A stretch of 57,618 nucleotides of DNA from Dipetalonema caudispina. Its lineage: Eukaryota; Nematoda; Chromadorea; Rhabditida; Onchocercidae. The notes below the pieces were generated by a model. That model did not search any database. It was given only the letters and a program-made list of their open reading frames with translations, and had not been told where the DNA came from. The stretch spans positions 22,501 to 80,118 of the forward strand of contig JABVXV010000291.1 of the NCBI GenBank assembly GCA_013365325.1, given 5' to 3'. The position numbers and the translations under genes were made by a program. Each line of letters begins with the position of its first letter. Position 1 is the stretch's first letter. Below are positions 29,801 to 39,900 of this stretch, in pieces.

Positions 29801-32800
29801 TTAATTAGTTAAGATATGTAATGTTTATCGAAGTGATTGATATTCTTTTCATTTTAGGAAAAGGATGTATATCGACCGTTAGCAGAAGCGGCAAGTAATT
29901 TATACTTCGTTATTCACGATTTGCATAAACAGGACCCCATGTATAATTTTAACCTCAATACAATAATAAACCTATACAATCGTACATTTAACAAAGTGAA
30001 GGTAATTTTTTTTCATATGAAAAAATGAGCAAAAAATTTGATGGAATTTTTCAAACCATATTGGCTAAATAAAACGATCAGATGATAAAAATCATCAATG
30101 AATAACCTGATCCAGCGATGAATTAATGTTAATAATTTAACAATAAGAGTTTACCGAGATGAGCTGATGTAAAGCTTCCTTGGCTACAACTGTTTTATCA
30201 AACATATTAGCCTGGATTTGTTAAATTTAATAAAAGAGGTATTGTTTCGAAATTAAAATTATACATCAGTGAAATAATGTCCAAGTTTTGATTATATTTA
30301 ATTTGAATGAATTCGTTATTGCGAATGTCTAATTAGTAGTAGAGATCTGATCAGTTAAAAATATTAAATTTACTAGATTTTACAAAGATTTTGAGTTTTT
30401 ATCCTTTATATTTTAGGAAACTACAAATGCAGTGGGACGAATGGAAAAATTACGGCGGATACTCCAACATACCGTTTATGAATATGTATCACGTGCAATT
30501 TTTAAAAAAGATCGCTTGATGTTTTCCATGCGATTTATCCGCGGAATACAACCATCTCTTTTTGCGCAAAATGTTAGCATTTCATTTAAAGATGAATTTA
30601 ATTTTTTAAACAAATCAAATAGCTTGATACCATGCTCTTCTTTAAAAAATTCACTTATGTAGGTATGTTTTCATCAGATGAATGCAATCCATTTAATGTA
30701 CTGTTATTCCTTGATTTTAGTTTGTGTTAAATTCGATATTGACAAATTTGGTACTGTGTCAGATTTGATATTGACCAATCAAAATTATCATTATCAGTTG
30801 TTTAACAGTTTGTACGATCAAGCTGACCAATAATCGTTTTTTTCAGGAATGGGAATTATTTACGGGTTTAATTGTTGATGATACTACAGTTTATACCGTG
30901 GAAGGAATTGATTGGATTGGTAGTGAACGAAAAGCAAGTGTTGCTAAATTGCAGGTTAACTTGCGATATCTTTCAGAAGTTAAAATTACTACAATAACTA
31001 TTATGTAAAACAAATAATTTACCGCTATAAATGGATTTTAATTATTCTCGTTATGACATAAGCAATTATAGAAATCGAAATTTGAGAATATTTTGCAGAA
31101 ATATTTGCCGACATTATTTAACAATCTTCGTTTTACGGATCAAGGATTATGGAGTGAATTTTCTCGCACGGTAAACTGCGAAACAGCATTTCCATCTGCT
31201 ATCGATACAGTTATAACACCATTCCAGAAATTGCTCGTTATCCAGGCTATTCGACCAGAGAGACTTTATTCCACTATGATCAGCTTTGTTACTAACGTAT
31301 TAGGTTTGATATTAATCCAATTCATCCCTTATAAGTTAGATAATTATCTGAATTTAACATTTATAAAACTTTTCAACTTAAATTTCAGGACTTCCATCAA
31401 TCAATCCATCTCCATTAGATCTGAGGTCAATCTACAAATCAGAAAGCAATGAAAATGAGCCGATCATGATACTGATTAGTCCTGGTGCAGATCCTTCGCA
31501 AGTACTACTAATAAATCCTGATTTCTATTTTGAAAATATAGAAAAAGTTTCAACCGCAAATGTTGTCGAAAATTGAAATCTAATTTCCTGGTCTCTTATA
31601 ATAGGTTATAGCATCAAATCCAAGTCCTGGTTAATTTTTTTTTTTTTAAGCCGGTATAAACTGGTTGAATAATGGAGCTGAAATTTTTGTGATACTTAAT
31701 TTGCAGATGAAACTTTTTATAGCTGTATTTTGTCTTTTAAAGTTAAATCCAGCATATGATAGCAAAGTTGAAGTAAATCAAGACGCTAGAATTCGATGTA
31801 TCTAATATTTGCCTCTTTGTTGTAGTTTCATAAAGAATTTTAAACCCGAATAGTAAGAGCTCAATTTTTTGGTAGAGGTTAACAAATTTATGTTAAAAAA
31901 AGTTATTGTTGAAGGAATTGGAAGAATTGGCTCGAAAAGAAATATCTAGAGCGAAATTCTATCAAATTTCAATGGGCCAAGGACAACGACAAGCAGCTCT
32001 TGAAGCAATTCGGACATGTGCTACAAATGGTGGTTGGGTGTGCTTAAAAAATTTACATCTCGCCATCAACGATTTAGCAGCAATCGAAAAGGTATGAAAT
32101 AAAATTTCTCTTTTTGTAAATTTGTAGCAATCTATTAATATGATAATATATTTTCTTTTTCTTTTTCAAAACAAGATTTTTTTTTTTTTGTTTAGCCTTT
32201 CAGTGATTGATTATGGTTTTAATTTAATTTCAGGAATTCTTGACGTCGAAACGAGATTCCAGTTTTCGACTATGGTTAACTTCCGAATCAAATGAGCATT
32301 TCTTACCTCAGCTGCTGCAAACCTCATTGAAAATTGTTTATGAAGCACCACCTGGAATCAAGAATAATATGAAAAGAATTTTTGCTCAATGGCAGCAATC
32401 TGAACTTAATTTTAGTGCTAGTTGTTTGCAAAGCTTATTCATGTTAGCTTGGTTACATGCACTTTTGCAGGAGCGACGAATGTTCATACCTGAGGTATAG
32501 TTTTCCATGTGAACCCATGAAATTTCGTAAAAATTGTAACAGAGAAAAAAAACTTTCGTTTTTTACTTTAATTGTAGGAAATTCTCCGGAAACACTTCAA
32601 ATGATACGTAATTACAAACTAGCTTGCTTTTCCCGATTCGTTGAGCTATTGAATGATAATTCTAACAGACTTAATTAGAACTATAGTTTTACTGCCTTAA
32701 TATGCCTTGTTTTTTTTAACTAAACTGTAAGTAGCGAATATTTCTGGCTCAGTCTTAAGTTAAATTTGTCGCAATTTCGATCTGCTATTTCTCGATTTTT

Positions 32801-35558
32801 CGATTAATATCTTTCGCAAGTATAATTTAACAGCATGTCAGTTAATAAATTCATTAAAGATGAGTAAGAATAAAGTTCTAATTTAAATTTTATTTCAACC
32901 ACTTTATGTAAAAGCGACAACAAACAGCATGTTAATTAACTGTTAACCTCATGTAAAGTTTTCTTTATGTCCAGCAGCAGATATTTTAGGCTTGGTCGAA
33001 ATTTTATGAATTTAGTAACAGCGATTTGCGGGTAGCCAAAAAGTTTGTTGAAGATGTTACAAAAGATAACAAAGGTAAAATCTTCTAGATTTGAAATTTT
33101 CGAATGATTTGACTCAGAATAGATTAAAAAAAAAGATGTCAACCTTGAAAAATGAAAGTAATAGCAAGCAGAGAATACCGAAGCATGATGCTTTTCGTTT
33201 GTAATCAAATATTTTGTAATTATTTTCCTTCAGATACAACGAATGAATTTGTTAGCTGGTAGCATAGTTTTGCTTTCTGGAAACCACTTTATTGTTTTCT
33301 ATTTTTATCCGGATGGAATCATGAAAGCATAAGAGCTATACAAATGATAAAATATCATAATTCTGGCACCAATTATTTTCCTAAATTTCAACGTAGAATA
33401 GGATTTTTTTTTTTCAGTTGTTGATTGGCAATTATTATGTGGCCTTATGCAAACTGTTGCATATGGTGGACGTATCGACAATGATTTTGATATGAATGTT
33501 TTGCTTGTTTATTTGAAACGCTATTTCAATTCATCCGTTATTGGCATGAATGGTCCTGAAATTGCACACAACATTTCTGTCCCATTTTCAACCAATATCA
33601 TGGTATAGATTTTCAGAATATTATATACAATGGAGTAATTTTCATGATATTTCGGTATAGTTATAGGAATTATTTGTACAATTTTTTTTTCTCACTTTAA
33701 ATTAGTAGGACTTATTTAATAAAGAGGTGAGAAAACAAACTTTATAATGATTCACTCATTTAACAGGATTATATTAACATCATTAATATGAATATACCTG
33801 AAGAAGACAATCCGGCATTGTTTGGTTTACCCTTAAATATAAGTACTGCACGTGAAATGGCAGAAATGAATAAAACTATACGACAAATACGTAACATGCA
33901 AAGTGTTGTTGCCATCGAAGTTGCATTTGATAGGTGATATTTGTTATTTGAATAGTGGTGCATATTTTAATTCCTTTTCAATCAAGTATTTGTGAAGATA
34001 AGAAAAAAAAAAAAAAAAAAATTGATACTTTTTTCGAATGATATACAAAATTGTATGGTTGAATGATTATTCTGCAATTCCTTATCATTTTCGTTGATAT
34101 TCATGATTAATGGATTTAAATGATTAAATGAATTAAAAAATTTGCTTGATATAAGATGAGAATTGTCTAAATATAATAACAATGTATTATAAATTTATAG
34201 CAAATTAGCAATGCAAATTAATGAGATGGAATGAACATCAAAATGATGCAGAAATTTTCAGGAATGTATGGCATAAAGCTTTGAATCCAATTTTAACACT
34301 TTGGAAACGACTCAATTCTCAATCAACATTACACTCCATGAATGTACCATTGATACAACATACCGATGATCTCATCCTAGAAATTATTTCACTGGAATAT
34401 GTTCATGCAATAATACTAGTATATATCATATACAATAATTTTTTTTTTTTTTTTTTTGTTTTGACATATTAAAATGAACCTGAATTAATAAATTATGTAA
34501 ATTTAAAAGGGGAAAAATTTTAGATTCAAAAAGTGCATAAATTCCTTGGTGCAATAAGTAAATATTTACGTGGTATCCAGTTGCTTACACCAGAAATTGC
34601 TAATGGTGCACGAGCATTAATGATGCATCAAGTTTGCTTTTTTTTTTTTTTTTATTTTTACAAAGAAAAGAAGAAAATTTGTTTTTTTTTTAATCTTTCT
34701 CAGAACATAAGCATTTTCGTTTTATTTACATTTATTATAGACACCAGAGGAATGGCAAGAGGCATGGAAAGGCCCATCGGATCCAACTCAATATTTGTCA
34801 GTTTTGGTAAATAAAGCTAAATTAATAGAAGAATTATCACGTATCAATGACAGTCATAAAATATTAGCTAATCCAATCAGACTTGGTAGCATTTTTCGGC
34901 CTACCGCTTTCTTCAATGCTTTACGGCAGCTAACCGCAAGGTTGTATTAATTTTTTCAAACTGAATTTCAATTCAAATTCCGAATTTTTTTTTTTGTTTT
35001 TTTTTTTTTTTTTTTTTTTGCTTACAAAGAAAAGTCTAAGTAATGTTAGATTTGTTGCACTTGAGATTTAACAAAGAAATCCTTTAATTTCAGGAAAAAG
35101 CATATGTCCATGGATGAATTGAAATTAGGGACTGCATGGAATGGTGCATTTTTAAAAAATGAAAATGTAATGGAAATATCCGGAATTTACATCCAGGGAG
35201 CTTTGTTTAATGAACATATCGTTGAAACAAAACAAATATCGCCCACTGTTACAACAGTTCCGAATCTGTACATTGCTTGGATATCTGCTGTAAGTATAAA
35301 GCAAAAAACATAAATAAGATGAAAAAAAAAAAAAAAAAAATGGAAAAACAGGTTTTTTGTATTTTTTTGCAAAATGTAAATCTGGAAAAATATTTTCAGG
35401 ATGCTCCAGATGTGTATGAAAAAGATAAATCAATATTTGTACCACTTTATGCAACACCTGAACGAAATCAGTTGATTGCCAAAGTTCAGATGCCATGTAT
35501 CAAAAATCCGGACAAATGGATTATTGCTTCAGTTGCATTATTTTTATCAAATCAATAG
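2252..35558 (+). CDS. che-3: Cytoplasmic dynein 2 heavy chain (IFT retrograde motor)
   Basis: Heavy chain of cytoplasmic dynein 2, the minus-end-directed motor that carries intraflagellar transport trains back from the ciliary tip; in nematodes it acts in ciliated sensory neurons. I joined 88 exons whose phases all agree: 12,630 nt, 4,209 residues plus stop, against about 4,300 for human DYNC2H1 and about 4,170 for C. elegans CHE-3. Order seen: N-terminal tail, linker, AAA1 ([12 protein letters not shown]), AAA2 (GPSGSGKST), AAA3 (GPDGSGKES), AAA4 (GRAGMGRRE), coiled-coil stalk with microtubule-binding domain, AAA5, AAA6 and C-terminal domain ending VALFLSNQ. It matches dynein 2 rather than dynein 1 or axonemal chains along its length (for example VRYSDRLV-like tail text, [20 protein letters not shown] around AAA1). 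The start is the first in-frame ATG, at the head of an exon that aligns with the family's N terminus. No frameshift is needed. Introns are mostly 60-720 nt and hold only A/T-rich sequence. Exon coordinates are given in the segment entries that follow. Confidence 0.97.
4928..4996 (+). repeat. (TTA)n microsatellite in intron 6 of the dynein gene
   Basis: About 20 TTA units with two GTA interruptions, starting 16 nt after the exon 6 donor. Confidence 0.9.
10136..15525 (+). other. che-3: Dynein 2 heavy chain, linker region (exons 19-32, residues 915-1585)
   Basis: Exons: 10136-10252, 10345-10494, 10939-11144, 11410-11565, 11814-11925, 12397-12642, 13362-13445, 13738-13826, 13914-14052, 14267-14419, 14564-14680, 14908-15021, 15128-15232, 15302-15525. 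In the family this is the DHC_N2 linker that swings across the motor ring. Conserved text includes [10 protein letters not shown] (exon 20), ADEEWILFR (22), [15 protein letters not shown] (24), [20 protein letters not shown] (27) and [17 protein letters not shown] (29). The start of exon 28 is the least certain boundary in the gene. The intron at 12643-13361 (719 nt) is the longest in the gene and contains no recognisable element. Confidence 0.92.
15906..17690 (+). other. che-3: Dynein 2 heavy chain, AAA1 (exons 33-40, residues ~1585-1856)
   Basis: Exons: 15906-16017, 16112-16175, 16341-16408, 16551-16694, 16768-16857, 16943-17084, 17204-17285, 17579-17690. AAA1 is the main ATPase site. The P-loop [12 protein letters not shown] (about residues 1655-1666) is encoded by a 68-nt exon. 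The Walker B text [12 protein letters not shown] is in exon 36, and exon 38 carries [19 protein letters not shown]. All catalytic residues expected of an active site are present. The exon 40 end is one of three in-frame donors (17690, 17693, 17696); 17690 gives the best family match ([14 protein letters not shown]). Confidence 0.95.
17802..17867 (+). repeat. (ATT)n microsatellite in a dynein intron
   Basis: About 20 uninterrupted ATT units in the intron between exons 40 and 41, ending some 30 nt before the acceptor at 17897. Length is probably polymorphic and could affect the distance to the splice site. Confidence 0.95.
17898..19838 (+). other. che-3: Dynein 2 heavy chain, AAA2 (exons 41-47, residues ~1857-2165)
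   Basis: Exons: 17898-18002, 18147-18215, 18425-18601, 18725-18895, 19071-19192, 19363-19464, 19658-19838. The P-loop GPSGSGKST (about residues 1935-1943) is followed by [13 protein letters not shown] and by the Walker B-type text [19 protein letters not shown], then [12 protein letters not shown] and [13 protein letters not shown]. In dyneins AAA2 binds ATP structurally with little hydrolysis; the residues seen agree with the dynein-2 family. Confidence 0.95.
19991..22274 (+). other. che-3: Dynein 2 heavy chain, AAA3 (exons 48-53, residues ~2166-2492)
   Basis: Exons: 19991-20176, 20312-20457, 20653-20887, 21307-21456, 21612-21780, 22181-22274. The P-loop reads GPDGSGKES (about residues 2244-2252), with Glu where Ser/Thr normally follows the Lys. 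The Walker B position reads [16 protein letters not shown]: the acidic pair found in dynein 1 is absent, and even the single Asp of human DYNC2H1 (KDIN) is Ala here. AAA3 is therefore probably unable to hydrolyse ATP. Exon 49 follows an acceptor ending TTTGAAG, which is weak but is the only one that keeps the frame open. Confidence 0.93.
22524..24766 (+). other. che-3: Dynein 2 heavy chain, AAA4 (exons 54-60, residues ~2492-2814)
   Basis: Exons: 22524-22579, 22788-22907, 23096-23182, 23349-23494, 23645-23867, 24174-24316, 24575-24766. The P-loop region reads [15 protein letters not shown], with Arg instead of the invariant Lys; human DYNC2H1 also has Arg here, so this is a family trait. The Walker B text [14 protein letters not shown] is intact. 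The exon 56/57 junction ([16 protein letters not shown]) is strongly supported by the protein, but the donor dinucleotide reads AT instead of GT (see findings). Confidence 0.9.
24958..27384 (+). other. che-3: Dynein 2 heavy chain, stalk and microtubule-binding domain (exons 61-67, residues ~2815-3115)
   Basis: Exons: 24958-25095, 25275-25382, 25493-25659, 25843-25966, 26488-26609, 26893-27037, 27286-27384. Exons 61-62 encode the first coiled-coil arm (rich in Lys/Glu/Ala), ending near [13 protein letters not shown]. Exons 63-65 encode the microtubule-binding globule, with [30 protein letters not shown] and [19 protein letters not shown]. Exons 66-67 encode the returning arm. The intron after exon 66 has a GC donor (27038) and an AG acceptor (27284-27285). 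Confidence 0.94.
27528..30954 (+). other. che-3: Dynein 2 heavy chain, AAA5 and strut region (exons 68-76, residues ~3116-3539)
   Basis: Exons: 27528-27680, 27930-28118, 28317-28419, 28790-28953, 29139-29258, 29596-29730, 29858-30001, 30417-30572, 30847-30954. Conserved family text includes [51 protein letters not shown] and IEKPDLE. As in other dyneins, AAA5 shows no usable P-loop. Exons 72-74 are Leu/Lys/Glu-rich and probably form the coiled-coil strut. The donor after exon 73 is CAG|GTCTGT. Confidence 0.93.
31099..35558 (+). other. che-3: Dynein 2 heavy chain, AAA6 and C-terminal domain (exons 77-88, residues ~3540-4209)
   Basis: Exons: 31099-31303, 31389-31501, 31915-32091, 32234-32494, 32990-33074, 33418-33602, 33767-33933, 34262-34418, 34524-34631, 34741-34940, 35094-35289, 35400-35558. 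Diagnostic text: [17 protein letters not shown] across exons 78/79, [11 protein letters not shown] (79), [13 protein letters not shown] (80), [13 protein letters not shown] (short exon 81), [11 protein letters not shown] (82) and [12 protein letters not shown] (83). The chain ends [19 protein letters not shown] then SNQ and TAG, matching the family's C terminus, so the 3' end is complete. Exon 81 was found by homology reasoning inside an otherwise empty-looking 923-nt gap. Confidence 0.95.
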
Positions 35559-35826
35559 CAAATTTGATTGTTATGAAATTTAATTTTTTGTAAAATCATA
35601 TTCTGAAAAATACTGTCATACAAAAGAGGAATATATTGTTTAGCCGATTTATAATAGTAACTTCTTTATGGAATTAATATAATGATCTCAATTTATTTAG
35701 TGAGAAAAAGAAAAAAAAAAAAAAAAGAAAAAACAATGAAGAAATTTTATATACAGAACAAAAATAAAAGCAATTTTGGTCGATGATCAACTTCAACAGT
35801 TCAAAGATCCTAAATTTGGTCATTTC

Positions 35827-35832
35827 AATAAA
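35827..35832 (+). terminator. Candidate poly(A) signal for the dynein gene
   Basis: AATAAA 268 nt past the stop, in the less homopolymeric text CAATAAACAGAC. A second AATAAA is at 35763-35768. Which is used cannot be told from sequence. Confidence 0.35.
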
Positions 35833-36439
35833 CAGACAAGCACGACACATTTTTTTTTTTTATTTTATTTTTGCTTGTCTTGACAATCCTGAAAATTATC
35901 AAATAGCTCTACACGTTTGTTAAAATTTTACCATTTCCATCAAATATTTCATGAAAAAAAAAAAAAAAAAAAAAAAAAACGAAGAAAAAAAAAAAGAGAT
36001 GACAAATAGGAAATACAGTAGTAGCAGTAAGTTATAAATAAAACATATATTTAGTAGATGAAAACAAATATTAGTGTAAAAAAAATAATTAAAAGATATA
36101 GAGAGATGAGCATCCTGGAACTAATGCAATCAATAATTGTCAAATTACATCGTAATATATCAATGAAATTAGCAGTAAAGAACAATGAAATTATGTTTAT
36201 TTTTTAAAATTTTCGAAATTTTGCTAAACAGCTATGATGAATCTGAAATTGTTCCAAAAGCGTTAAATTAACATTTCAAAATATACAATTTAAATTATTT
36301 GCAACAATATAAGCAAATAACAAATATACGACTATTAAAAATAACTACATCGTTTCACAAAAAGATCGCAGTAAATTGAAATTGTCAAATAAATTTTTAA
36401 CGAATTTCAAATATGAATAAGAAAAAATCAAATATAGAA

Positions 36440-36471
<32 letters not shown>

Positions 36472-36710
36472 GAGAGAAAAAAAACAAGCAAAAATTTGGT
36501 TAAATGTTTCATTACATTACTATGTGAAGAAATGAATGAACATAAATTGTGAAAATGTCAAGGAAAATATACTATACCATTAATGTTCACAAACCATTAT
36601 TAGAAATTTTCATTTCAATTATTCCAATAAAAAATTAAAAACGTATCCCAGAAAAAAAATAAGTGGAAGTATATTATTTATGGGTAAAAAAAAAAAAAAC
36701 GATATAATGA

Positions 36711-36716
36711 TTTATT
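36711..36716 (-). terminator. Candidate poly(A) signal for the VGLL4-like gene
   Basis: TTTATT on the + strand (AATAAA on the - strand), 266 nt past the - strand stop codon. Weak evidence because the motif is common in AT-rich DNA. Confidence 0.3.
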
Positions 36717-36981
36717 CGATCAGAAAAAAAAAAAAAAAAATTTTTTTTCCGATCTATTGAACATTGAAACAGTTAAAAGTATTCAAAACAAGTAAACATA
36801 AAGTAAATTGTTAAATAGCTTTTCATCAGTTATTACAATTAGAATAAGAAAAAATTTTTTGAAATAAAAAATAAGGCCTTTAAAGTAATCAATTACGGCT
36901 GAATGAATAAACATGAATAAGAAAAAAAGTTGAATACAGGTGATAATATGTAAAAGAAAAAAAAAAATATATATATATATA

Positions 36982-39900
36982 TTAACGATTTCCACGAAGA
37001 AGCTCATAAGCCTCTGCTCCAAGTGCTTTCCGGAAATGATCCTCTACTGAAAACGAAAAAGGATATTCAATTACTGAAATTAACATAATGGTACATACAT
37101 ACTCATTAATATTGCATATGATGCTGATATATATGTTATTCAAATTCACGACAATTATATTTGATCATTTCAAAAAAAAGAAAAAAAGAATTTAATTGAA
37201 AATTATAAAGGATAAAAAAAAAAAGATGGGAGGATAACAAATGCTAAAATATTGATTTAAGAATCTAAACTTGGCTTAACATCCTTAGCTCATCACCTCT
37301 GATCAATAAGGTGGAACTGGATTGAAATAATACAATGGTATCAGTAAATTTAATTGTAGTAGTAAACTTCAATTTTTTGTTATTAATTTATGCTAATTAG
37401 ATAGCAAAAAGATTAATTAACGGAAAAATATTTATAAATAGAACAGACGTTCTTCGATTATTTATGTTAAATATATTTGTTAAAAAAGTTATGATATTTG
37501 CTTAAAACAGAGAAGCAATGTTCCATACAAATAAACTGCTATTTTTGATAGCAGAAGTAAAATTCTTTAACTTTCAGATAAAAGCTTAATTCAAATTTTT
37601 TCTTAGTTTGAAAAGAAAACCTCAACTCTCACTTTCAATTCCGGAATTATTGACAACAATTTGCTGTGGTGAGCTTGCGCTGCATGAATGAGTATTTCGT
37701 AAACCGGTTGTTTGACTATTTTTACGGTGTAATAACGATCCTGGAAATTTCGATATATCCAATGAAGACAATGCAAAACTTGCAATTTTTTTTTTTTTTT
37801 TTTTTTAATGTTAAAGTAAGTTGATGAATGGATTACATATGGAGTTCCTGTACAGACCAAATCATCACCGGAAATTTTTTTGTCAGCATCAGTTTGAAGC
37901 AATGGTGTATAATGAACATAATTTGTTTGCCGTCTTGGCCATTTACCACTAAGCGATCGCCGGAAATGCTCAGAAACATCTGGTTCAGGAGTGGGTCGTG
38001 ATGTTACTGAGGAGGCTGATCGCCGCATATCGGCATTACGTCGCACTAAAAATGTGATTATAAGTTTCAAAATTACGATGAATTCGAAATTTCAAAGATA
38101 ATTATCTATGGAATCATTCAATATACCAAATACATCACTGATAATAATAATATCATTTTATCCAAGTAAACAAACTGCTAAGAATGTAAAATAAATTGGG
38201 ACAAAAATGTCTGGAACATTAATTCTATTAATTTTGTTTTAATTCCTTTTTTTTTTCTTTCTTTCCAATACATTAATTTTCCCCACATGTTGACAAAAAT
38301 TTCTTCTTGCTAATTTTTTTTCTTTTTCTTTTTTTTTTTTTTTTTAAACTATGGAAATGTCTATGTAGACAGATGAAACTATGCATGAAGAGATTTTTTG
38401 AAAAAAGGTTTTTTTTTTTATCAGGAAATGAATTTCAAATTATTTCAAAGTTCCTATTTTTTCCTTTTGCTAATTTTTCCATAGCTAATCTATCAAAATT
38501 AAATCATAAAAATGCGACAAATGTTGACAATGAATGTGTAATGTTTATTATATGTTGCATTGGTAATGTTATTTTTGACCAAAGATATAACTATTTTCTT
38601 ATTTGCTAATTTTGAAACAAAATTCTTCAGTATTTAGGGAAAGCGTTAGATTGAAAACTTAATTTTTTCTTTTCTTTTTCATTTCTTCCTCTTTTTTTTT
38701 TTTTTTTTTTTGAAAAGAAAACGTTTAAAAAAAAGCCAGTTGAAAGGAGTTTTTGATAATTTCTTCGTGTTATGTAACAAAATCACTTGATGCTATTTTT
38801 TTTTTTTTTTTTTAAATTGAAAAATCAAAAAACTGGAAAAGAATGCGATCGGCATCATCGACATCACCAATCACCATTATCACCTATCACGATCATCTGA
38901 TGTTTCAGCAAAAATTTTTTTTCTGTTTTTTTTTTTTTTTTTCGTTTAATAAAAGAACATTCCGACATTCCTTCTTACACTTAATACCAGTTGTCATCGA
39001 CACTAATCAAAGTTCTCATATGCAGCAAAAATATTGTCAACCTGTGAAATTTGAGAGGAAAAAAAAAAGAAGGGAAAGTTTTAGTTTTCATTTGTAATTT
39101 AAAGTATCAATTTAAATTATGCATTTGTATTGTAAATTAATTGCTAATATCCGATGTTAGATATGATTGATTGATTCATTTCCTTCCTGATACTGCCCTT
39201 TTTCAAACTATCTTTCATTAATTATCCTTTAATAATAAACATAAAAAGTATAAGTCATACATTCCAAAAACTTCGTTTAGGCAGATGAAGTTAAGTAATG
39301 AGAGCAATGTTTAACATATATCATCTTATCCTGCTCAAAATATCATTTGGGCAACGTGTGAGAAAATTCTAGTAACCGGAAATGGTCTATTATTACATAA
39401 TACTTCCGGAAAAAATCCACAAATCTCTCCGTTTTTTTATATAAATGATTTAAATAAGCAAAGCTTGCATTATGAGGTAGAAAAAAAAAAAAAAAAAAAA
39501 AAAAAGATTAAAAAATATAAATGATTGCAACAACTGATAGTATTATGAAACATTTTATCAGTTCTAAATTTTTTTTTTTTTTTTTTTAATTAGTATGAAA
39601 GAATGATAAGAGGAAGGAAATAGGGAAGCGAGGGAAGAGGACGAGTTATAGAAGAAAGTTTTTGTTGATTATTTTCCTCATGAAACATGATCATTTATAA
39701 CAAAGATTTGTTTCGATTCTTTAAAGAATTTTCTCTTCGTCTCAAAAAAAGAAAAAAAAAAAAAAAAAAAAACGAAAAAAAAAAAGCTATTTTTCCAAAT
39801 TTACACATTGTATATGTGTCACAGTAAAAAAAAAATGAAACCAATATTGGCATTTCAAAACTTTTTTCTTTGAATATAAAATAATTTTTTTTTTTTTTTT

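Larger units (their letters stand above)
35559..36981. other. Convergent intergenic spacer
   Basis: 1.4 kb between the stop of the dynein gene and the stop of the VGLL4-like gene on the opposite strand. It holds both 3' UTRs, long A runs (near 35702-35725, 35954-35979, 36445-36470) and no ORF worth calling. Confidence 0.7.

Noticed and set aside
32936..33208. 90-codon - strand ORF inside the dynein gene
   Set aside because: It is the shadow of exon 81 (32990-33074), which encodes [13 protein letters not shown] on the + strand.
37603..37868. C-terminal extension of exon 3 of the VGLL4-like gene
   Set aside because: Splicing at 37869 restores the second Tondu motif; the extension has a poly-Lys run and no homology. 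It may still exist as a retained-intron isoform.
38843..39097. 84-codon + strand ORF antisense to the VGLL4-like intron
   Set aside because: Contains Phe and Lys runs from homopolymers; no homology.
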